NCBI GenBank assembly: GCA_963800205.1
Contig: CAWCZQ010000005.1
Location: 1 to 64,000, forward strand
DNA from: UBA6224 sp963800205
GTDB taxonomy: Bacteria; Patescibacteriota; Saccharimonadia; Saccharimonadales; UBA4665
Reading direction: 5' to 3'
DNA: 64,000 nt
Part shown: positions 44,899 through 53,703 of the stretch, in pieces
How positions within the stretch are numbered: the first letter of the stretch is position 1
How the letters are laid out: each line of letters opens with the position of its first letter
The notes under the pieces: model-generated
Told to the model about the DNA's origin: nothing
The model's input: the letters and a program-made list of their open reading frames with translations, nothing else
Database searches by the model: none
Position numbers and translations under genes: made by a program

Positions 44899-45005
44899 CT
44901 AGGGCGGAGGGATTCGCCTCATTGCTGCGCAATGACCCAAAAGGCGTTCCGCCTTTCCTGGGCAAGGGTCCGGGGAGTGCCGCCCGGCACTCCCGTTCGA
45001 ATCCC
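44899..45005 (-). repeat. tRNA-Gln 3' fragment joined to a hairpin-rich element
   Basis: 44899-44916 is the acceptor 3' strand and T-arm 3' half of tRNA-Gln, cut in the T loop at GGGATTCG. It continues into an element bounded by 8-bp inverted ends, GGGATTCG (44909-44916) and CGAATCCC (44998-45005), that is packed with hairpins: ATTGC/GCAAT, AAAGGCG/CGCCTTT inside CCCA/TGGG, and GGGAGTGCC/GGCACTCCC. The 5' half of this tRNA copy is missing, so it cannot make a tRNA. Confidence 0.8.
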
Positions 45006-45021
45006 AGTTAGACTTAGCAAT

Positions 45022-45050
45022 ATAAAAAAGCCCAGACAAATGCCTGAGCT
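45022..45050 (-). terminator. terminator of tRNA-Gln
   Basis: On the minus strand, AGCTCAG pairs with CTGGGCT (one mismatch) and is followed by TTTTTTATA. It starts 12 bp after the tRNA end. Confidence 0.8.
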
Positions 45051-45061
45051 ACTTTATATGG

Positions 45062-45133
45062 CTAGGGCGGAGGGATTCGAACCCCCGAATGCCAGGACCA
45101 AAACCTGGTGCCTTACCACTTGGCGACGCCCTA
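45062..45133 (-). tRNA. tRNA-Gln (anticodon TTG)
   Basis: Complete 72-nt cloverleaf: acceptor TAGGGCG/CGCCCTA with discriminator G, D arm GCC/GGC, anticodon stem CCAGG/CCTGG around TTTTGGT, T arm GGGGG/CCCTC region with TTCGAAT. Anticodon TTG reads Gln codons. TACAAT lies 12 nt upstream (on the minus strand) as a possible promoter. It is flanked on both sides by broken copies of itself. Confidence 0.95.
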
Positions 45134-45160
45134 TCACCGTACCATTGTAACCGAAATGTT

Positions 45161-45321
45161 CTAGGGTTCGAATAGGGATTCGACCTACCTTCGGCAGGCC
45201 CGCAACTTCGCTATAGCAAGTCAAGCTTGCTTCGGAAGATCGCCTTGCAAAGTGCCACCGGCACTTTTCACCCCGAATGCCAGGACCAAAACCTGGTGCC
45301 TTACCACTTGGCGACGCCCTA
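45161..45321 (-). pseudogene. tRNA-Gln copy split by an 87-bp hairpin-rich insert at the T loop
   Basis: 45271-45321 repeats the 5' half of tRNA-Gln (acceptor, D and anticodon arms, start of T stem) with the same TTG anticodon. 45161-45183 resembles the T-loop 3' half and acceptor but has diverged. Between them, 45184-45270 is an insert of nested hairpins (AAGTGCC/GGCACTT, GCAAG.../...CTTGC, CCTaCC/GGcAGG). A TATAAT box (45334-45339) sits 12 bp upstream, so the chimera may be transcribed, but a mature tRNA is unlikely unless the insert is removed. Confidence 0.8.
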
Positions 45322-45359
45322 CGAACGGATTCGATTATACAAAATTTACTGCTTGTGCG

Positions 45360-46166
45360 CTAGTTATAGTGTGGGGCTGGCTCTAAGCTAAAGAATTCCT
45401 CGAGTGTCGTAATGCCCTGATCATGCATTTCGGTGGCGGCTTCCACGCCAATGTATCGGACGTGCCATGGTTCGTATTTGTATCCGGTGACGCTATCTTT
45501 GCCTTTTGGATAGCGAATGACGAAACCGTATTTATAGGCGTTAGCGGCTACCCATTTGCCTTCCGGCGTGTCACCAAAGCACTGGGATAAGTCACAGGTG
45601 CCGGTGGCCGGTGCGATATCAGAGGACAAACCGGTCTGGTGCTCACTATAGCCTGGTCGAGCGCTTTCGGTGTCGGCCTTGGCTTTGCCATACGCTTTCA
45701 CCTCGCTGCCGTATACCTTTACTTGGTAATCGTACGAGCGATAACCGCTGCTAAGCATAAGGTTGTAGCTTCCCTGCTTGGCGGCAGCGAACATCTTTTC
45801 GAGGTGCGGAGCCATCAGTGAACTTACGTGCATACTTTCGGCGTCTTTTCCCTTTTTGAGCGTGACATTGGGTAACGTGATGGTAGGAACGTAATTCTGA
45901 GGGTTGAGTTGGTTATGCTTGTTGACGATGACCCATATACTATTCGCGTCGGTTAAGGAGTGCTGAGAATAATCGAAGGTCGACGGTTCTGTTGTTGGCT
46001 GAGATGACGAGTCGGTGTTTGTCGCGGAACTGCTCGGTTGTTTTGATGTATGGTTAAGGGTTGGAGCCGACGCATTACTCCGAATAAATAGAAAAACTAT
46101 GATCATAACGAGTAACGCTAGCAGGAGTAAGATCAGCTTTTTTGAAGACGTCATGTTGCTATTCAT
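45360..46166 (-). CDS. D-alanyl-D-alanine carboxypeptidase, VanY/M15B type
   Basis: 268 aa: an N-terminal membrane helix (KKLILLLLALLVMIIVFLFI), a Ser/Thr/Gln-rich linker, and the peptidase domain with SGYRSYDYQVKVYG, the zinc motif SEHQTGLSSD (H and D ligands) and EPWHVRYIG (third ligand His). A Cys pair (GTCDLSQCFG) could form a disulfide outside. It trims D-Ala from peptidoglycan stem peptides. The ATG at 46166 is chosen over 46187 because TATACT lies 11 nt upstream, between the two. Confidence 0.9.
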   Translation of the reverse strand: MNSNMTSSKKLILLLLALLVMIIVFLFIRSNASAPTLNHTSKQPSSSATNTDSSSQPTTEPSTFDYSQHSLTDANSIWVIVNKHNQLNPQNYVPTITLPNVTLKKGKDAESMHVSSLMAPHLEKMFAAAKQGSYNLMLSSGYRSYDYQVKVYGSEVKAYGKAKADTESARPGYSEHQTGLSSDIAPATGTCDLSQCFGDTPEGKWVAANAYKYGFVIRYPKGKDSVTGYKYEPWHVRYIGVEAATEMHDQGITTLEEFFSLEPAPHYN

Positions 46167-46251
46167 ATTCGTACAGCAGTATAACATTCTTCAGTGGTTG
46201 TTCCGAAAAAGCAAAGTATTCGGTACACTGTGTAAACAAGAATTAGTCAGT

Positions 46252-47184
46252 ATGAAAAAAGAAGTATCAAACAAGCCGGCTGATTACATCCAGCCACTCT
46301 ATATCAATGGTCTTGAGGGGCGTGTATTGCATATGCCAGCACCCAAAGCCAATGCTCGGGAAGTATTGTTCGTGTATGGTCACCATTCTTCACTCGAGCG
46401 ATGGTGGGGTGTGGTGAAATTTATGAATCGATATGCTGCCGTTACCATGCCGGACCTGCCTGGATTTGGTGGCATGGATAGCTTCTATAAAATTGGTAAA
46501 GAGGGCTCGATCGATAACCTGGCAGATTACCTGGCCGCATTCATAAAAATGCGCTATAAGCGCAAGAAGGTAGTAATAGTGGGCATGAGCTTGGGGTTCG
46601 TGGTAGCGACACGCATGCTTCAACGCTACCCAGAGCTGACAAAGAAAGTAGACATGCTCGTCAGTTTTGCCGGTTTTGCGCATAGAGATGATTTTACCTT
46701 TAGTAAGCTACGTAAGGGTTTTTACCTTAACGCGGCCCGTTTCTTTACGCTGAAATGGCCAGCGATGGCTTTTCGCTATATCGGTTTGCATCCATGGATT
46801 TTGCGCACTGTTTATACGAAAACTCATAATGCCAGAGAAAAATTTGATGGCGTAGTTGATGAAGAGCTCGAGGAGTTAGTGCGGTTTGAAATTGGCTTAT
46901 GGCACGACAATGATGTCCGCACGTATATGAAAACCACCACGCAATTCTTGAATCTCGACAACTGCACCAAACAGATAGACTTACCGGTTTACCATGTCGG
47001 CGTAAAAGCCGATCGCTACTTTGATAACCATGCAGTAGAGCAGCACTTTCGTATCATTTTTAATGACTATACCCTCCTCACAATGCTGGAGCTCGCCAAT
47101 CATGCACCGAGCGTTATTGCAGACGAAAAGGCGGCGAGCGTCTTTATTCCACCGAAGTTACGGCGCATGTTACGTCAGCGCTAA
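46252..47184 (+). CDS. alpha/beta hydrolase
   Basis: 310 aa. Family order is clear: MPDLPGFGGMDSF, nucleophile elbow VGMSLGFVVA (Ser in GMSLG), Asp in GVKADRYFD, His in LANHAPSV. The frame opens far upstream, but ATG 46252 starts the conserved part. The substrate is unknown; by position beside lipid-glycosylating enzymes it may act on a lipid or ester (inference). It ends 34 bp before the PimA-like gene. Confidence 0.8.
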   Translation: MKKEVSNKPADYIQPLYINGLEGRVLHMPAPKANAREVLFVYGHHSSLERWWGVVKFMNRYAAVTMPDLPGFGGMDSFYKIGKEGSIDNLADYLAAFIKMRYKRKKVVIVGMSLGFVVATRMLQRYPELTKKVDMLVSFAGFAHRDDFTFSKLRKGFYLNAARFFTLKWPAMAFRYIGLHPWILRTVYTKTHNAREKFDGVVDEELEELVRFEIGLWHDNDVRTYMKTTTQFLNLDNCTKQIDLPVYHVGVKADRYFDNHAVEQHFRIIFNDYTLLTMLELANHAPSVIADEKAASVFIPPKLRRMLRQR

Positions 47185-47194
47185 TACCTAAAGA

Positions 47195-47203
47195 TGATAT
47201 AAT
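47195..47203 (+). promoter_or_regulatory. extended -10 promoter element of the PimA-like gene
   Basis: TGATATAAT fits the extended -10 pattern. The ATG at 47219 follows 15 nt later, leaving a leader of about 9 nt and no clear ribosome site. Confidence 0.5.
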
Positions 47204-47218
47204 GGCAAACATATTGTT

Positions 47219-48385
47219 ATGAAAATTGGCTTAGTTTGTCCATATAGTATGGCCCGTGGTGGTGGCGTGCAGGAAATCGTGCGCGCGGTACGGGCTGAGC
47301 TCGTAAAACGCGGCCATGATGTTCGCATTATTACGCCGCAGCCGCGCGATATTGAAGGCGTTGATACGGAGGGTTTGCTGTTTGTTGGGGCCGCTACTGA
47401 TTTTCGTTCACCGCTCGGGACAACCTCACAAGTATCGGCCAGTATCGACAATGAAGCGCTTGAGCAAATGTTGGAAACCGAGAAATTCGATATTCTGCAT
47501 TTTCATGAGCCATGGGTACCGTTTTTGAGCCGCCAGATACTCACAAGATCGAAGAGTGTTAACATTGCTACCTTCCACGCAAAAGTCCCTGAAACGGTTG
47601 TTAGCCGTACTGTTGTCCGCGTGGTGACACCGTACACTAAGCCACTAATGAAGTATCTCCACGAGCTAACTGCCGTGTCAGAACCGGCCGCCGAATACGT
47701 CGGGAGCTTAACCGATCAGCCGATTACGATTATTCCAAATGGCATCGATCTCACCAGTTACCGTAAAAAACGTCGGCCACAGACCAACTCTACCGACGAA
47801 GAAATGAAGACAATATTATTCGTGGGGCGTCTCGAACGGCGGAAGGGTATTAAATATTTGCTGCGAGCATATTCCCTGCTTGCTCAACAGATGGATAACG
47901 TGGAACTTATGATCGCTGGCGATGGCCCTGACCGAGAAAAGCTTGAACAGCTCGCTGATGAATTAGAACTCCCTAACGTGACATTTTTAGGTTATATCGA
48001 TGATGCCACCAAAAAGGAGCTATTCGCCAATGCCGATTTATTTTGTGCGCCGGCGTTATATGGTGAGAGTTTTGGTATTGTCCTACTAGAAGCGATGGCA
48101 TTTGGCCTTATCACGGTAGCCGGTAATAACTCAGGCTATGCTAGCGTGATGCAAGAGCTGGGTAATTTGTCACTAATCAACCCGCATGACTCATTGGAGT
48201 TTGCCCGACGACTCGAGTTGTTGTTGACCCAACCAGAGCTGGATAAGTTATGGCAAAAATGGGCACTAAACTATGTGAAACAGTTTGATTACCCCAATAT
48301 TGTTGATCAGTACGAAAACCTATACGTAGAAGCCCTCGAACGACATGGAGACAGTCTCGAAAATGGCAACACTACCGCTCTCTAA
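47219..48385 (+). CDS. GT4 glycosyltransferase, PimA-like
   Basis: 388 aa GT-B enzyme. The N-terminal loop MKIGLVCPYSMARGGGVQE and DILHFHEPWVPFLS resemble phosphatidylinositol mannosyltransferases; the donor domain has TILFVGRLERRKGIKYLLRA, IAGDGPDREKLE and YGESFGIVLLEAMAFG. It probably glycosylates a membrane lipid on the cytosolic side. It overlaps the next GT4 gene, so the two may act in sequence. Confidence 0.85.
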   Translation: MKIGLVCPYSMARGGGVQEIVRAVRAELVKRGHDVRIITPQPRDIEGVDTEGLLFVGAATDFRSPLGTTSQVSASIDNEALEQMLETEKFDILHFHEPWVPFLSRQILTRSKSVNIATFHAKVPETVVSRTVVRVVTPYTKPLMKYLHELTAVSEPAAEYVGSLTDQPITIIPNGIDLTSYRKKRRPQTNSTDEEMKTILFVGRLERRKGIKYLLRAYSLLAQQMDNVELMIAGDGPDREKLEQLADELELPNVTFLGYIDDATKKELFANADLFCAPALYGESFGIVLLEAMAFGLITVAGNNSGYASVMQELGNLSLINPHDSLEFARRLELLLTQPELDKLWQKWALNYVKQFDYPNIVDQYENLYVEALERHGDSLENGNTTAL

Positions 48386-49514
48386 TCCGCTTAAAATTGC
48401 GCTCGTTCTCGACGATGGGTTGGACGCGCCGGATGGAGTGCAGCAGTACGTACTCAGTATTGGAGCCTGGCTAGCTTCGCAGGGTCACGATGTACATTTC
48501 TTGGTAGGTCAAACAAGGCGGACAGATTTACCAAATTTACACACGGTGAGTAAGAATGTCGGCGTGACGTTTAATGGCAATAAACTATCGATTCCATTAC
48601 CGACATCGCGGCGTAAACTCAAACATCTCCTTGATTATGAACAGTTCGACGTTATTCACGTGCAGCTGCCCTTTAGCCCGTGGATGGGCGGACGGATAAT
48701 TTCCCTGGCGCCACGCCACACCGTAGTTATGGGTACTTTTCATATTTTACCCAATTCCTGGTGGGCATCAGCTGGATCGCGATTGCTTGCACTATGGACT
48801 CGAAGAGCGTGGCGGCGCTTAGATACGGTAGTGAGTGTTTCATCTGCCGCCGTTAACTTCGCCCGCGATGCCTATGGCATCTCGAGCACGGTATTACCGA
48901 ATGTAATAGATTACCATCGATTTGCGAATGCCGAGTCTCGCTATAAATCCGACAAGAAAACAATTTTATTTTTAGGACGGCTAGTTCCCCGCAAAGGGTG
49001 CCGATACTTGCTCGAAGCCATTGCTGCACTTGACCGTGATAGGGTACCGCCGTTTCGTGTCGTAGTGTGTGGCAAGGGGCCGCTGTTACCCGAATTACAA
49101 GATTATGTCCGCCAACAGGGACTAGATGACGTTGTAGAATTTGCTGGTTTTGTTTCCGAGGAGGATAAACCTAGCTACTACGCTTCGGCGGATATTGCCG
49201 TTTTCCCGAGCACCGGTGGCGAAAGCTTCGGTATCGTCCTCATCGAAGCAATGGCGAGCGGTGCTGCAACGGTACTTGGCGGTGACAATCCTGGCTATGC
49301 CAGTGTACTCGAGCCGCAAGCCTCTCTTTTGTTTGACCCTCGAAATAAAGAACGCCTCGTTCAGCTCCTGACGCATTACCTTACGGATGACACTAGTCGG
49401 CGAACTATGGCACAGTGGGGCGCCGACTATGCCGCCTCGTTTGACGTGGAGGTAATTGGCCCTCGGCTTGTTTCTCTGTACGAACAGTTGCTCACCGAAA
49501 AAAACATGCGATAA
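48363..49514 (+). CDS. GT4 glycosyltransferase
   Basis: 383 aa, second GT4 enzyme in tandem: LVLDDGLDAPDGVQQYVLSI, DVIHVQLPFSPWMGGR, TILFLGRLVPRKGCRYLLEA, GGESFGIVLIEAMASG. The ATG at 48363 overlaps the previous gene by 23 bp; an in-frame ATG at 48345 is also possible. Likely adds a further sugar to the product of the upstream enzyme (inference). Confidence 0.85.
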   Translation: MATLPLSNPLKIALVLDDGLDAPDGVQQYVLSIGAWLASQGHDVHFLVGQTRRTDLPNLHTVSKNVGVTFNGNKLSIPLPTSRRKLKHLLDYEQFDVIHVQLPFSPWMGGRIISLAPRHTVVMGTFHILPNSWWASAGSRLLALWTRRAWRRLDTVVSVSSAAVNFARDAYGISSTVLPNVIDYHRFANAESRYKSDKKTILFLGRLVPRKGCRYLLEAIAALDRDRVPPFRVVVCGKGPLLPELQDYVRQQGLDDVVEFAGFVSEEDKPSYYASADIAVFPSTGGESFGIVLIEAMASGAATVLGGDNPGYASVLEPQASLLFDPRNKERLVQLLTHYLTDDTSRRTMAQWGADYAASFDVEVIGPRLVSLYEQLLTEKNMR

Positions 49515-49521
49515 TACCTGT

Positions 49522-50646
49522 ATGCCTAAACTATTTAACAAAAATTCTGATGCTCAAGAAATTGCTGTGACAATCAGTGCTGGAACGTTTTTTAAGACGC
49601 TGGCGTTCATTATCATTACCATACTGACACTTAGTATGTTACGTACCGCTAGCCATGCTTTGCTTCTTATTTTTACGGCGATATTTTTGGCGCTAGCGCT
49701 CAATGCGCCGGTGTCGTGGGTGAGTCACCATTTGCCAGGTAATTTTCGTGGCCGTCGTGGGCTTGCCACTGGGCTGGCGGCCCTCCTGGTGGTGCTTGTC
49801 ATCTCTGGTTTTATTGCCAGTCTTGTGCCTCCTATCGCTCGTCAGACCAGTACACTGATAAATAGAGCTCCGGCGCTGGTGCGTGATTTGCGTTCGAGTA
49901 ATAGTGATGCCGGAAAGATTATTCAGCGCTATCATCTTCAAGGAGAAGTTGAAAAGGTTTCTGATCAGTTGGGGTCACGTTTGCAGCGAGCAAGTGGCAG
50001 TATTGTCTCTACTCTCGGGACAATTACTAGTAGTATTTTTTCGGTGTTAACGGTGTTGGTTTTGACCTTTATGATGTTGGTCGAGGGACCTTATTGGTTA
50101 CGTTTTGGTCAGGAGCTCTTGCCCTCACGGCGGCAGAAATATGTAGAACGAGTTAGCGCTGATATGTACCGGGTAGTTAAAGGCTACGTTAACGGCCAGG
50201 TACTGTTGGCGTTCATTGCTGCAGTCATGTTGCTGCCAGCAATGTTAATTTTTGGTGTCAGCTACCCGATTGCTCTCATGGCGGTGGTCTTTATATGCGG
50301 GCTTATTCCCATGGTGGGCCACTTTATAGGAGCTACTATTGTAACGCTGGTGGCGTTATTTACATCGCCGCTATCAGCACTGGGTATTTTGCTGTACTAT
50401 CTGCTCTACCAGCAGATAGAAAATTATCTCGTCCAGCCACGCCTGCAAGCGAATGCAACTAATATGTCACCACTGCTTGTGTTTATGTCGGTAGTCATCG
50501 GCGTCAGCTTTAGTGGCCTACTGGGTGGACTGGTTGCCATCCCTATCGCTGGCTGCATACGGGTTATTATTCTCGAGTACTTACGCTCTCGTCGCTTATT
50601 GGCAAAGGCAGAGATTGCCGAAGAAGCTACAGATAATACCAAATAG
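49522..50646 (+). CDS. AI-2E-family permease-like membrane protein
   Basis: 374 aa with about eight membrane helices. The pattern AIFLALALNAPVSWVS, the long hydrophilic helical loop, and YPIALMAVVFICGLIPMVGHFIG then GVSFSGLLGGLVAIPIAG are typical of the AI-2E family (PF01594 type). Members export small molecules or ions; the substrate here is unknown. The frame opens earlier, but ATG 49522 follows the previous stop by 7 bp. The 3' end overlaps the convergent cysS by 20 bp. Confidence 0.88.
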   Translation: MPKLFNKNSDAQEIAVTISAGTFFKTLAFIIITILTLSMLRTASHALLLIFTAIFLALALNAPVSWVSHHLPGNFRGRRGLATGLAALLVVLVISGFIASLVPPIARQTSTLINRAPALVRDLRSSNSDAGKIIQRYHLQGEVEKVSDQLGSRLQRASGSIVSTLGTITSSIFSVLTVLVLTFMMLVEGPYWLRFGQELLPSRRQKYVERVSADMYRVVKGYVNGQVLLAFIAAVMLLPAMLIFGVSYPIALMAVVFICGLIPMVGHFIGATIVTLVALFTSPLSALGILLYYLLYQQIENYLVQPRLQANATNMSPLLVFMSVVIGVSFSGLLGGLVAIPIAGCIRVIILEYLRSRRLLAKAEIAEEATDNTK

Positions 50647-52030
50647 CGCCAATAGAGTCGCGGTCTCGTAGCCCGATACCCTGCGCTGCCAGCTTATCGC
50701 GTATAGCATCTGACTGCTTCCAGTCTGTCTTGGCGCGCGCTTCTTCCCGTTGGCGCAGCAAGACTTTTTGTTCGTGCGATATGTCAGACACGTCCATAAG
50801 TTTCGTCCCAAGTAAGTTGTCGATATTGAGCAACATCTCTTCAAATTCAGCGAGGCGTGAGCCGTCAACCAGAGTTGCGATGATTTGTCGGCTGACATAG
50901 CTCAAGTAGGCTAAGGCCGTCGGCGTCGATAAATCGTCACTGAGGGCTTTGAGAAGCTCTGTCGGCACGTCGATGTATGAAAAGCTGTTGGAGTCGGTGG
51001 TATCGGCTGGTTGCCATCGTAAAGCGGCCATTGCCTTGAGATCATTCAGTCGATTCTTGGTAGCAGTCATACCATCCCAGCTGAATTTGCTTTGAGAACG
51101 ATAGTGGCTTTCCAGGACAAACAGACGAAAGGTTTCCAGATCGAATCCGTGGGACTCTATGTCTTCAAGAGTAATGCCGTTGCCTAGTGACTTGCTGATC
51201 TTATCCTCATTTATCAAAATGTGGTTAGTGTGCATCCAGTAGTTCGCAAAGCGTCGTCCGGTTGCTGCTTCGGATTGGGCGATTTCGTTTGTGTGGTGTA
51301 CAGGAATGTGATCTATGCCGCCACTATGTATATCGAGGGTAGTTCCAAGGTACTTCATGCTCATTGCCGAACATTCTATGTGCCAACCCGGAAACCCTAT
51401 CCCCCATGGGCTTTCCCACTCCATATCTCGTTTGCTCTCTTTTGGACTACATTTCCATAGCGCAAAATCAGTCGTATTACGTTTTTGACTGTTTTGTTCT
51501 ACGCGAGCACCTGCTTGTAATTCGTCCAGATCTAAACGGGCAAAGTTAGCGTAGCCCTCAAACTTGCTGGTATCAAAATATACTCCGTCGTCAATTTGAT
51601 AGGTATAGCCTTTGGATTCTAATTGTTTGATCAGTTCTATTTGTTCCGGTATATGTTCGGTAGCTTTAGGTAGAGTTTGTGGCGTTACAATGTTAAGTTT
51701 GGACAGACCCTCAACGAAATAATCGGCGTAGTAACGAGCGATGTCCCAAGCGGTCTTCTTCTCACGACGCGCGCCCTTCTCGAGTTTGTCTTCACCTTCG
51801 TCGGCGTCACTGGTTAGGTGGCCGACGTCGGTTATATTGAGCACCCAATTGGTCTCATACCCTTCGGCACGCAGAGTACGAACCAGTAGGTCATAGCGGA
51901 TAAAGGTAAACCAGTTACCGATGTGAGGATAATCATATACGGTAGGGCCGCAGGTGTACACGGTGACGTATGGAGGCTTGAGTGGCTCTACCGTTTCAGT
52001 AGTTCTTGTAAGGGTATTATACAGTTTCAT
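50627..52030 (-). CDS. cysS: cysteinyl-tRNA synthetase
   Basis: 467 aa class I synthetase charging tRNA-Cys. The zinc and active-site Cys is in VYTCGPTVYDYPHIGNW, which also holds HIGN; WHIECSAMSMKYLG carries further zinc ligands; KISKS appears in EDKISKSLGN. The start overlaps the end of nrnA by 14 bp. Full length. Confidence 0.97.
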   Translation of the reverse strand: MKLYNTLTRTTETVEPLKPPYVTVYTCGPTVYDYPHIGNWFTFIRYDLLVRTLRAEGYETNWVLNITDVGHLTSDADEGEDKLEKGARREKKTAWDIARYYADYFVEGLSKLNIVTPQTLPKATEHIPEQIELIKQLESKGYTYQIDDGVYFDTSKFEGYANFARLDLDELQAGARVEQNSQKRNTTDFALWKCSPKESKRDMEWESPWGIGFPGWHIECSAMSMKYLGTTLDIHSGGIDHIPVHHTNEIAQSEAATGRRFANYWMHTNHILINEDKISKSLGNGITLEDIESHGFDLETFRLFVLESHYRSQSKFSWDGMTATKNRLNDLKAMAALRWQPADTTDSNSFSYIDVPTELLKALSDDLSTPTALAYLSYVSRQIIATLVDGSRLAEFEEMLLNIDNLLGTKLMDVSDISHEQKVLLRQREEARAKTDWKQSDAIRDKLAAQGIGLRDRDSIGAIWYYL

Positions 52031-53036
52031 GAGTTGGCTCCTGATCGAGGGTTGCGAGCTGTTGGGTCACGGTGTTAATACAGACCTTTTTTACTTCATT
52101 AAGGTCTCGGCCATCGGTTATTTTGAACCCACTGGCATACGGATGACCGCCGCCACCCAATGCGTCAGCCAGGACGGCTGCAATCGGTGTTCCTTGGTTT
52201 GCACGAATTGCGCCGGTAATCCGGCCATCGTCGTAGTGCTTAAATACGATGCAAACCCGAACGCCGCTGGTCTGTAGCATATCGGTTTGGATAAGGGGCG
52301 CTGGATTGTACAAAGGACTATATTGGTTAATTTCCGCTTGCGGTATTGACACCCAAGCCATCATTCCGTCCAACGAAAACTCGGTACGGCGGATAAGTTC
52401 TGCCTTGTAACGAAAGATATCTGCTGGCATTTTGCTAAACGAACGTCGAGATTCTTCGAGAACACTACGGCTCACGCCAAGTTCGAGCAGCTCGGCCATT
52501 ACCCGGTATGTGCTTGGTTGGGCTAGATCGTTACTGAGTCCCTGTGTGTCACCTAGTATGGAAGACATGATGGCTTCTCCGCTCACGACGTCAAGTGGCC
52601 AGGCCAATTCTTTGGCAATATGATATATTAATTCACCGGTTGATGCGACGGCTGGATCGACGATGCTGCAGGTGGCAAAATCAATGGGTCGCTCGACCTT
52701 ACTGTGGTGGTCGAGCACAATACAAGGTTTGGCTTTGATATTGGCAAGCTGCTGATTTTTATCGAGCTGTTCGAGGAGTGACAGCGTTGATGCGTCTACA
52801 ATTATGCTGAGATCAAAATCCGTTGGCAGATCTGCTAAGACTCGGCTCCAGCCTTGTAGATATTTTAGGTAGCCGGGCATATCCACGCCGCAGTAGAGGG
52901 CTACTTTTTTGCCCTGCTCGCTCAGTATCTGTTCAAGAGCTAGTGCGCTACCCAGACTGTCGGCATCGGGATTATCGGCTTGAATGATAACGATGCGTTC
53001 GGCTTGGTCGACGAGGGATGATATTTCGGTGTACAT
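52017..53036 (-). CDS. nrnA: DHH-family phosphoesterase NrnA (oligoribonuclease / pAp phosphatase)
   Basis: 339 aa. DHH motifs: QADNPDADSLGSALAL (motif I), SIIVDASTLS (II), IVLDHHSKVERP (DHH), and EAIMSSILGDTQGL; DHHA1 region ends with GGGGHPYASGFKI. It degrades short oligonucleotides (nanoRNA) and may hydrolyse pAp or cyclic dinucleotide products. Confidence 0.9.
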   Translation of the reverse strand: MYTEISSLVDQAERIVIIQADNPDADSLGSALALEQILSEQGKKVALYCGVDMPGYLKYLQGWSRVLADLPTDFDLSIIVDASTLSLLEQLDKNQQLANIKAKPCIVLDHHSKVERPIDFATCSIVDPAVASTGELIYHIAKELAWPLDVVSGEAIMSSILGDTQGLSNDLAQPSTYRVMAELLELGVSRSVLEESRRSFSKMPADIFRYKAELIRRTEFSLDGMMAWVSIPQAEINQYSPLYNPAPLIQTDMLQTSGVRVCIVFKHYDDGRITGAIRANQGTPIAAVLADALGGGGHPYASGFKITDGRDLNEVKKVCINTVTQQLATLDQEPTHETV

Positions 53037-53089
53037 TACAACTATTTTAACAGCTTATCGTGGTCTTATCGCTATAAGCTACTGTAATC

Positions 53090-53695
53090 TTACAGAGTCT
53101 GACGTCCTTCGAGGGCACGGCTGAGGGTAATTTGATCGGCATACTCCAAGTCAACCCCAATGGGCAGGCCTCGAGCTAGGCGAGTTACTCTCACCTGTCG
53201 GTCGCCAATTTGTTGCTGGATATAGAGGGCTGTTGATTCTCCTTCGACACTGGCGTTAGTTGCAAGTATTATCTCTTGCACGTTGTCTTCGTCGATACGC
53301 TGGAGTAATTCTTGGATGTGTAATTGCTCTGGCCCCACACCATCTATTGGGGACACTAGGCCGCCCAACACGTGATAGGTACCGTGGAAACTACCAGTTT
53401 TCTCCAGCGATACAATATCGAGTGGCTCTGCCACGACGGCTACGAGACTCTTGTCGCGGCGGTGATCACTGTACAGTGGCGACACATCGTCATCACTATC
53501 AATTAGTGCATACGTTTTGGGGCATTGCTTAATTGACTGGTGTAATTGAGTGAGTGCAGTCGCCAGCTGTGAGGCTTTGGCGGGCTCGCGTTTAAGCAAA
53601 AAATAAGCATACCGTTCGGCGGTACGAGAACCAACGCCCGGCAGCACGCCGAGCGCTTCAATAAGGTCTTCGAGGGCCGACGGTAAGAGCTGCAT
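53090..53695 (-). CDS. recR: recombination protein RecR, zinc finger degenerate
   Basis: 201 aa. The helix-hairpin-helix GVLPGVGSRTAERYAYFLL, Toprim stretch SFHGTYHVLGGLVSPIDGVG and C-terminal TRLARGLPIGVDLEYAD (Walker B-like) are intact. The usual four-cysteine finger is degenerate: only one Cys (QCPKTYALIDSDDD) remains and the CxxC pair is replaced by SPLY before SDHRRDKSLV. RecR loads RecA with RecO/RecF. It is 8 bp downstream of ybaB, the common pairing. Confidence 0.93.
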   Translation of the reverse strand: MQLLPSALEDLIEALGVLPGVGSRTAERYAYFLLKREPAKASQLATALTQLHQSIKQCPKTYALIDSDDDVSPLYSDHRRDKSLVAVVAEPLDIVSLEKTGSFHGTYHVLGGLVSPIDGVGPEQLHIQELLQRIDEDNVQEIILATNASVEGESTALYIQQQIGDRQVRVTRLARGLPIGVDLEYADQITLSRALEGRQTL

Positions 53696-53703
53696 TGTGT
53701 CTA

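Noticed and set aside
44909..45005. Insertion sequence
   Set aside because: Too short for a transposase and no target duplication was visible; treated as a hairpin-rich non-coding element instead.
45161..45321. tRNA with a self-splicing intron
   Set aside because: The insert is 87 bp, far below group I or II intron size, and sits in the T loop rather than the anticodon loop; the 3' half has also diverged.
48345..48362. Upstream start for the second GT4 gene
   Set aside because: Possible, but the later ATG gives a family-like N-terminus and a smaller overlap.
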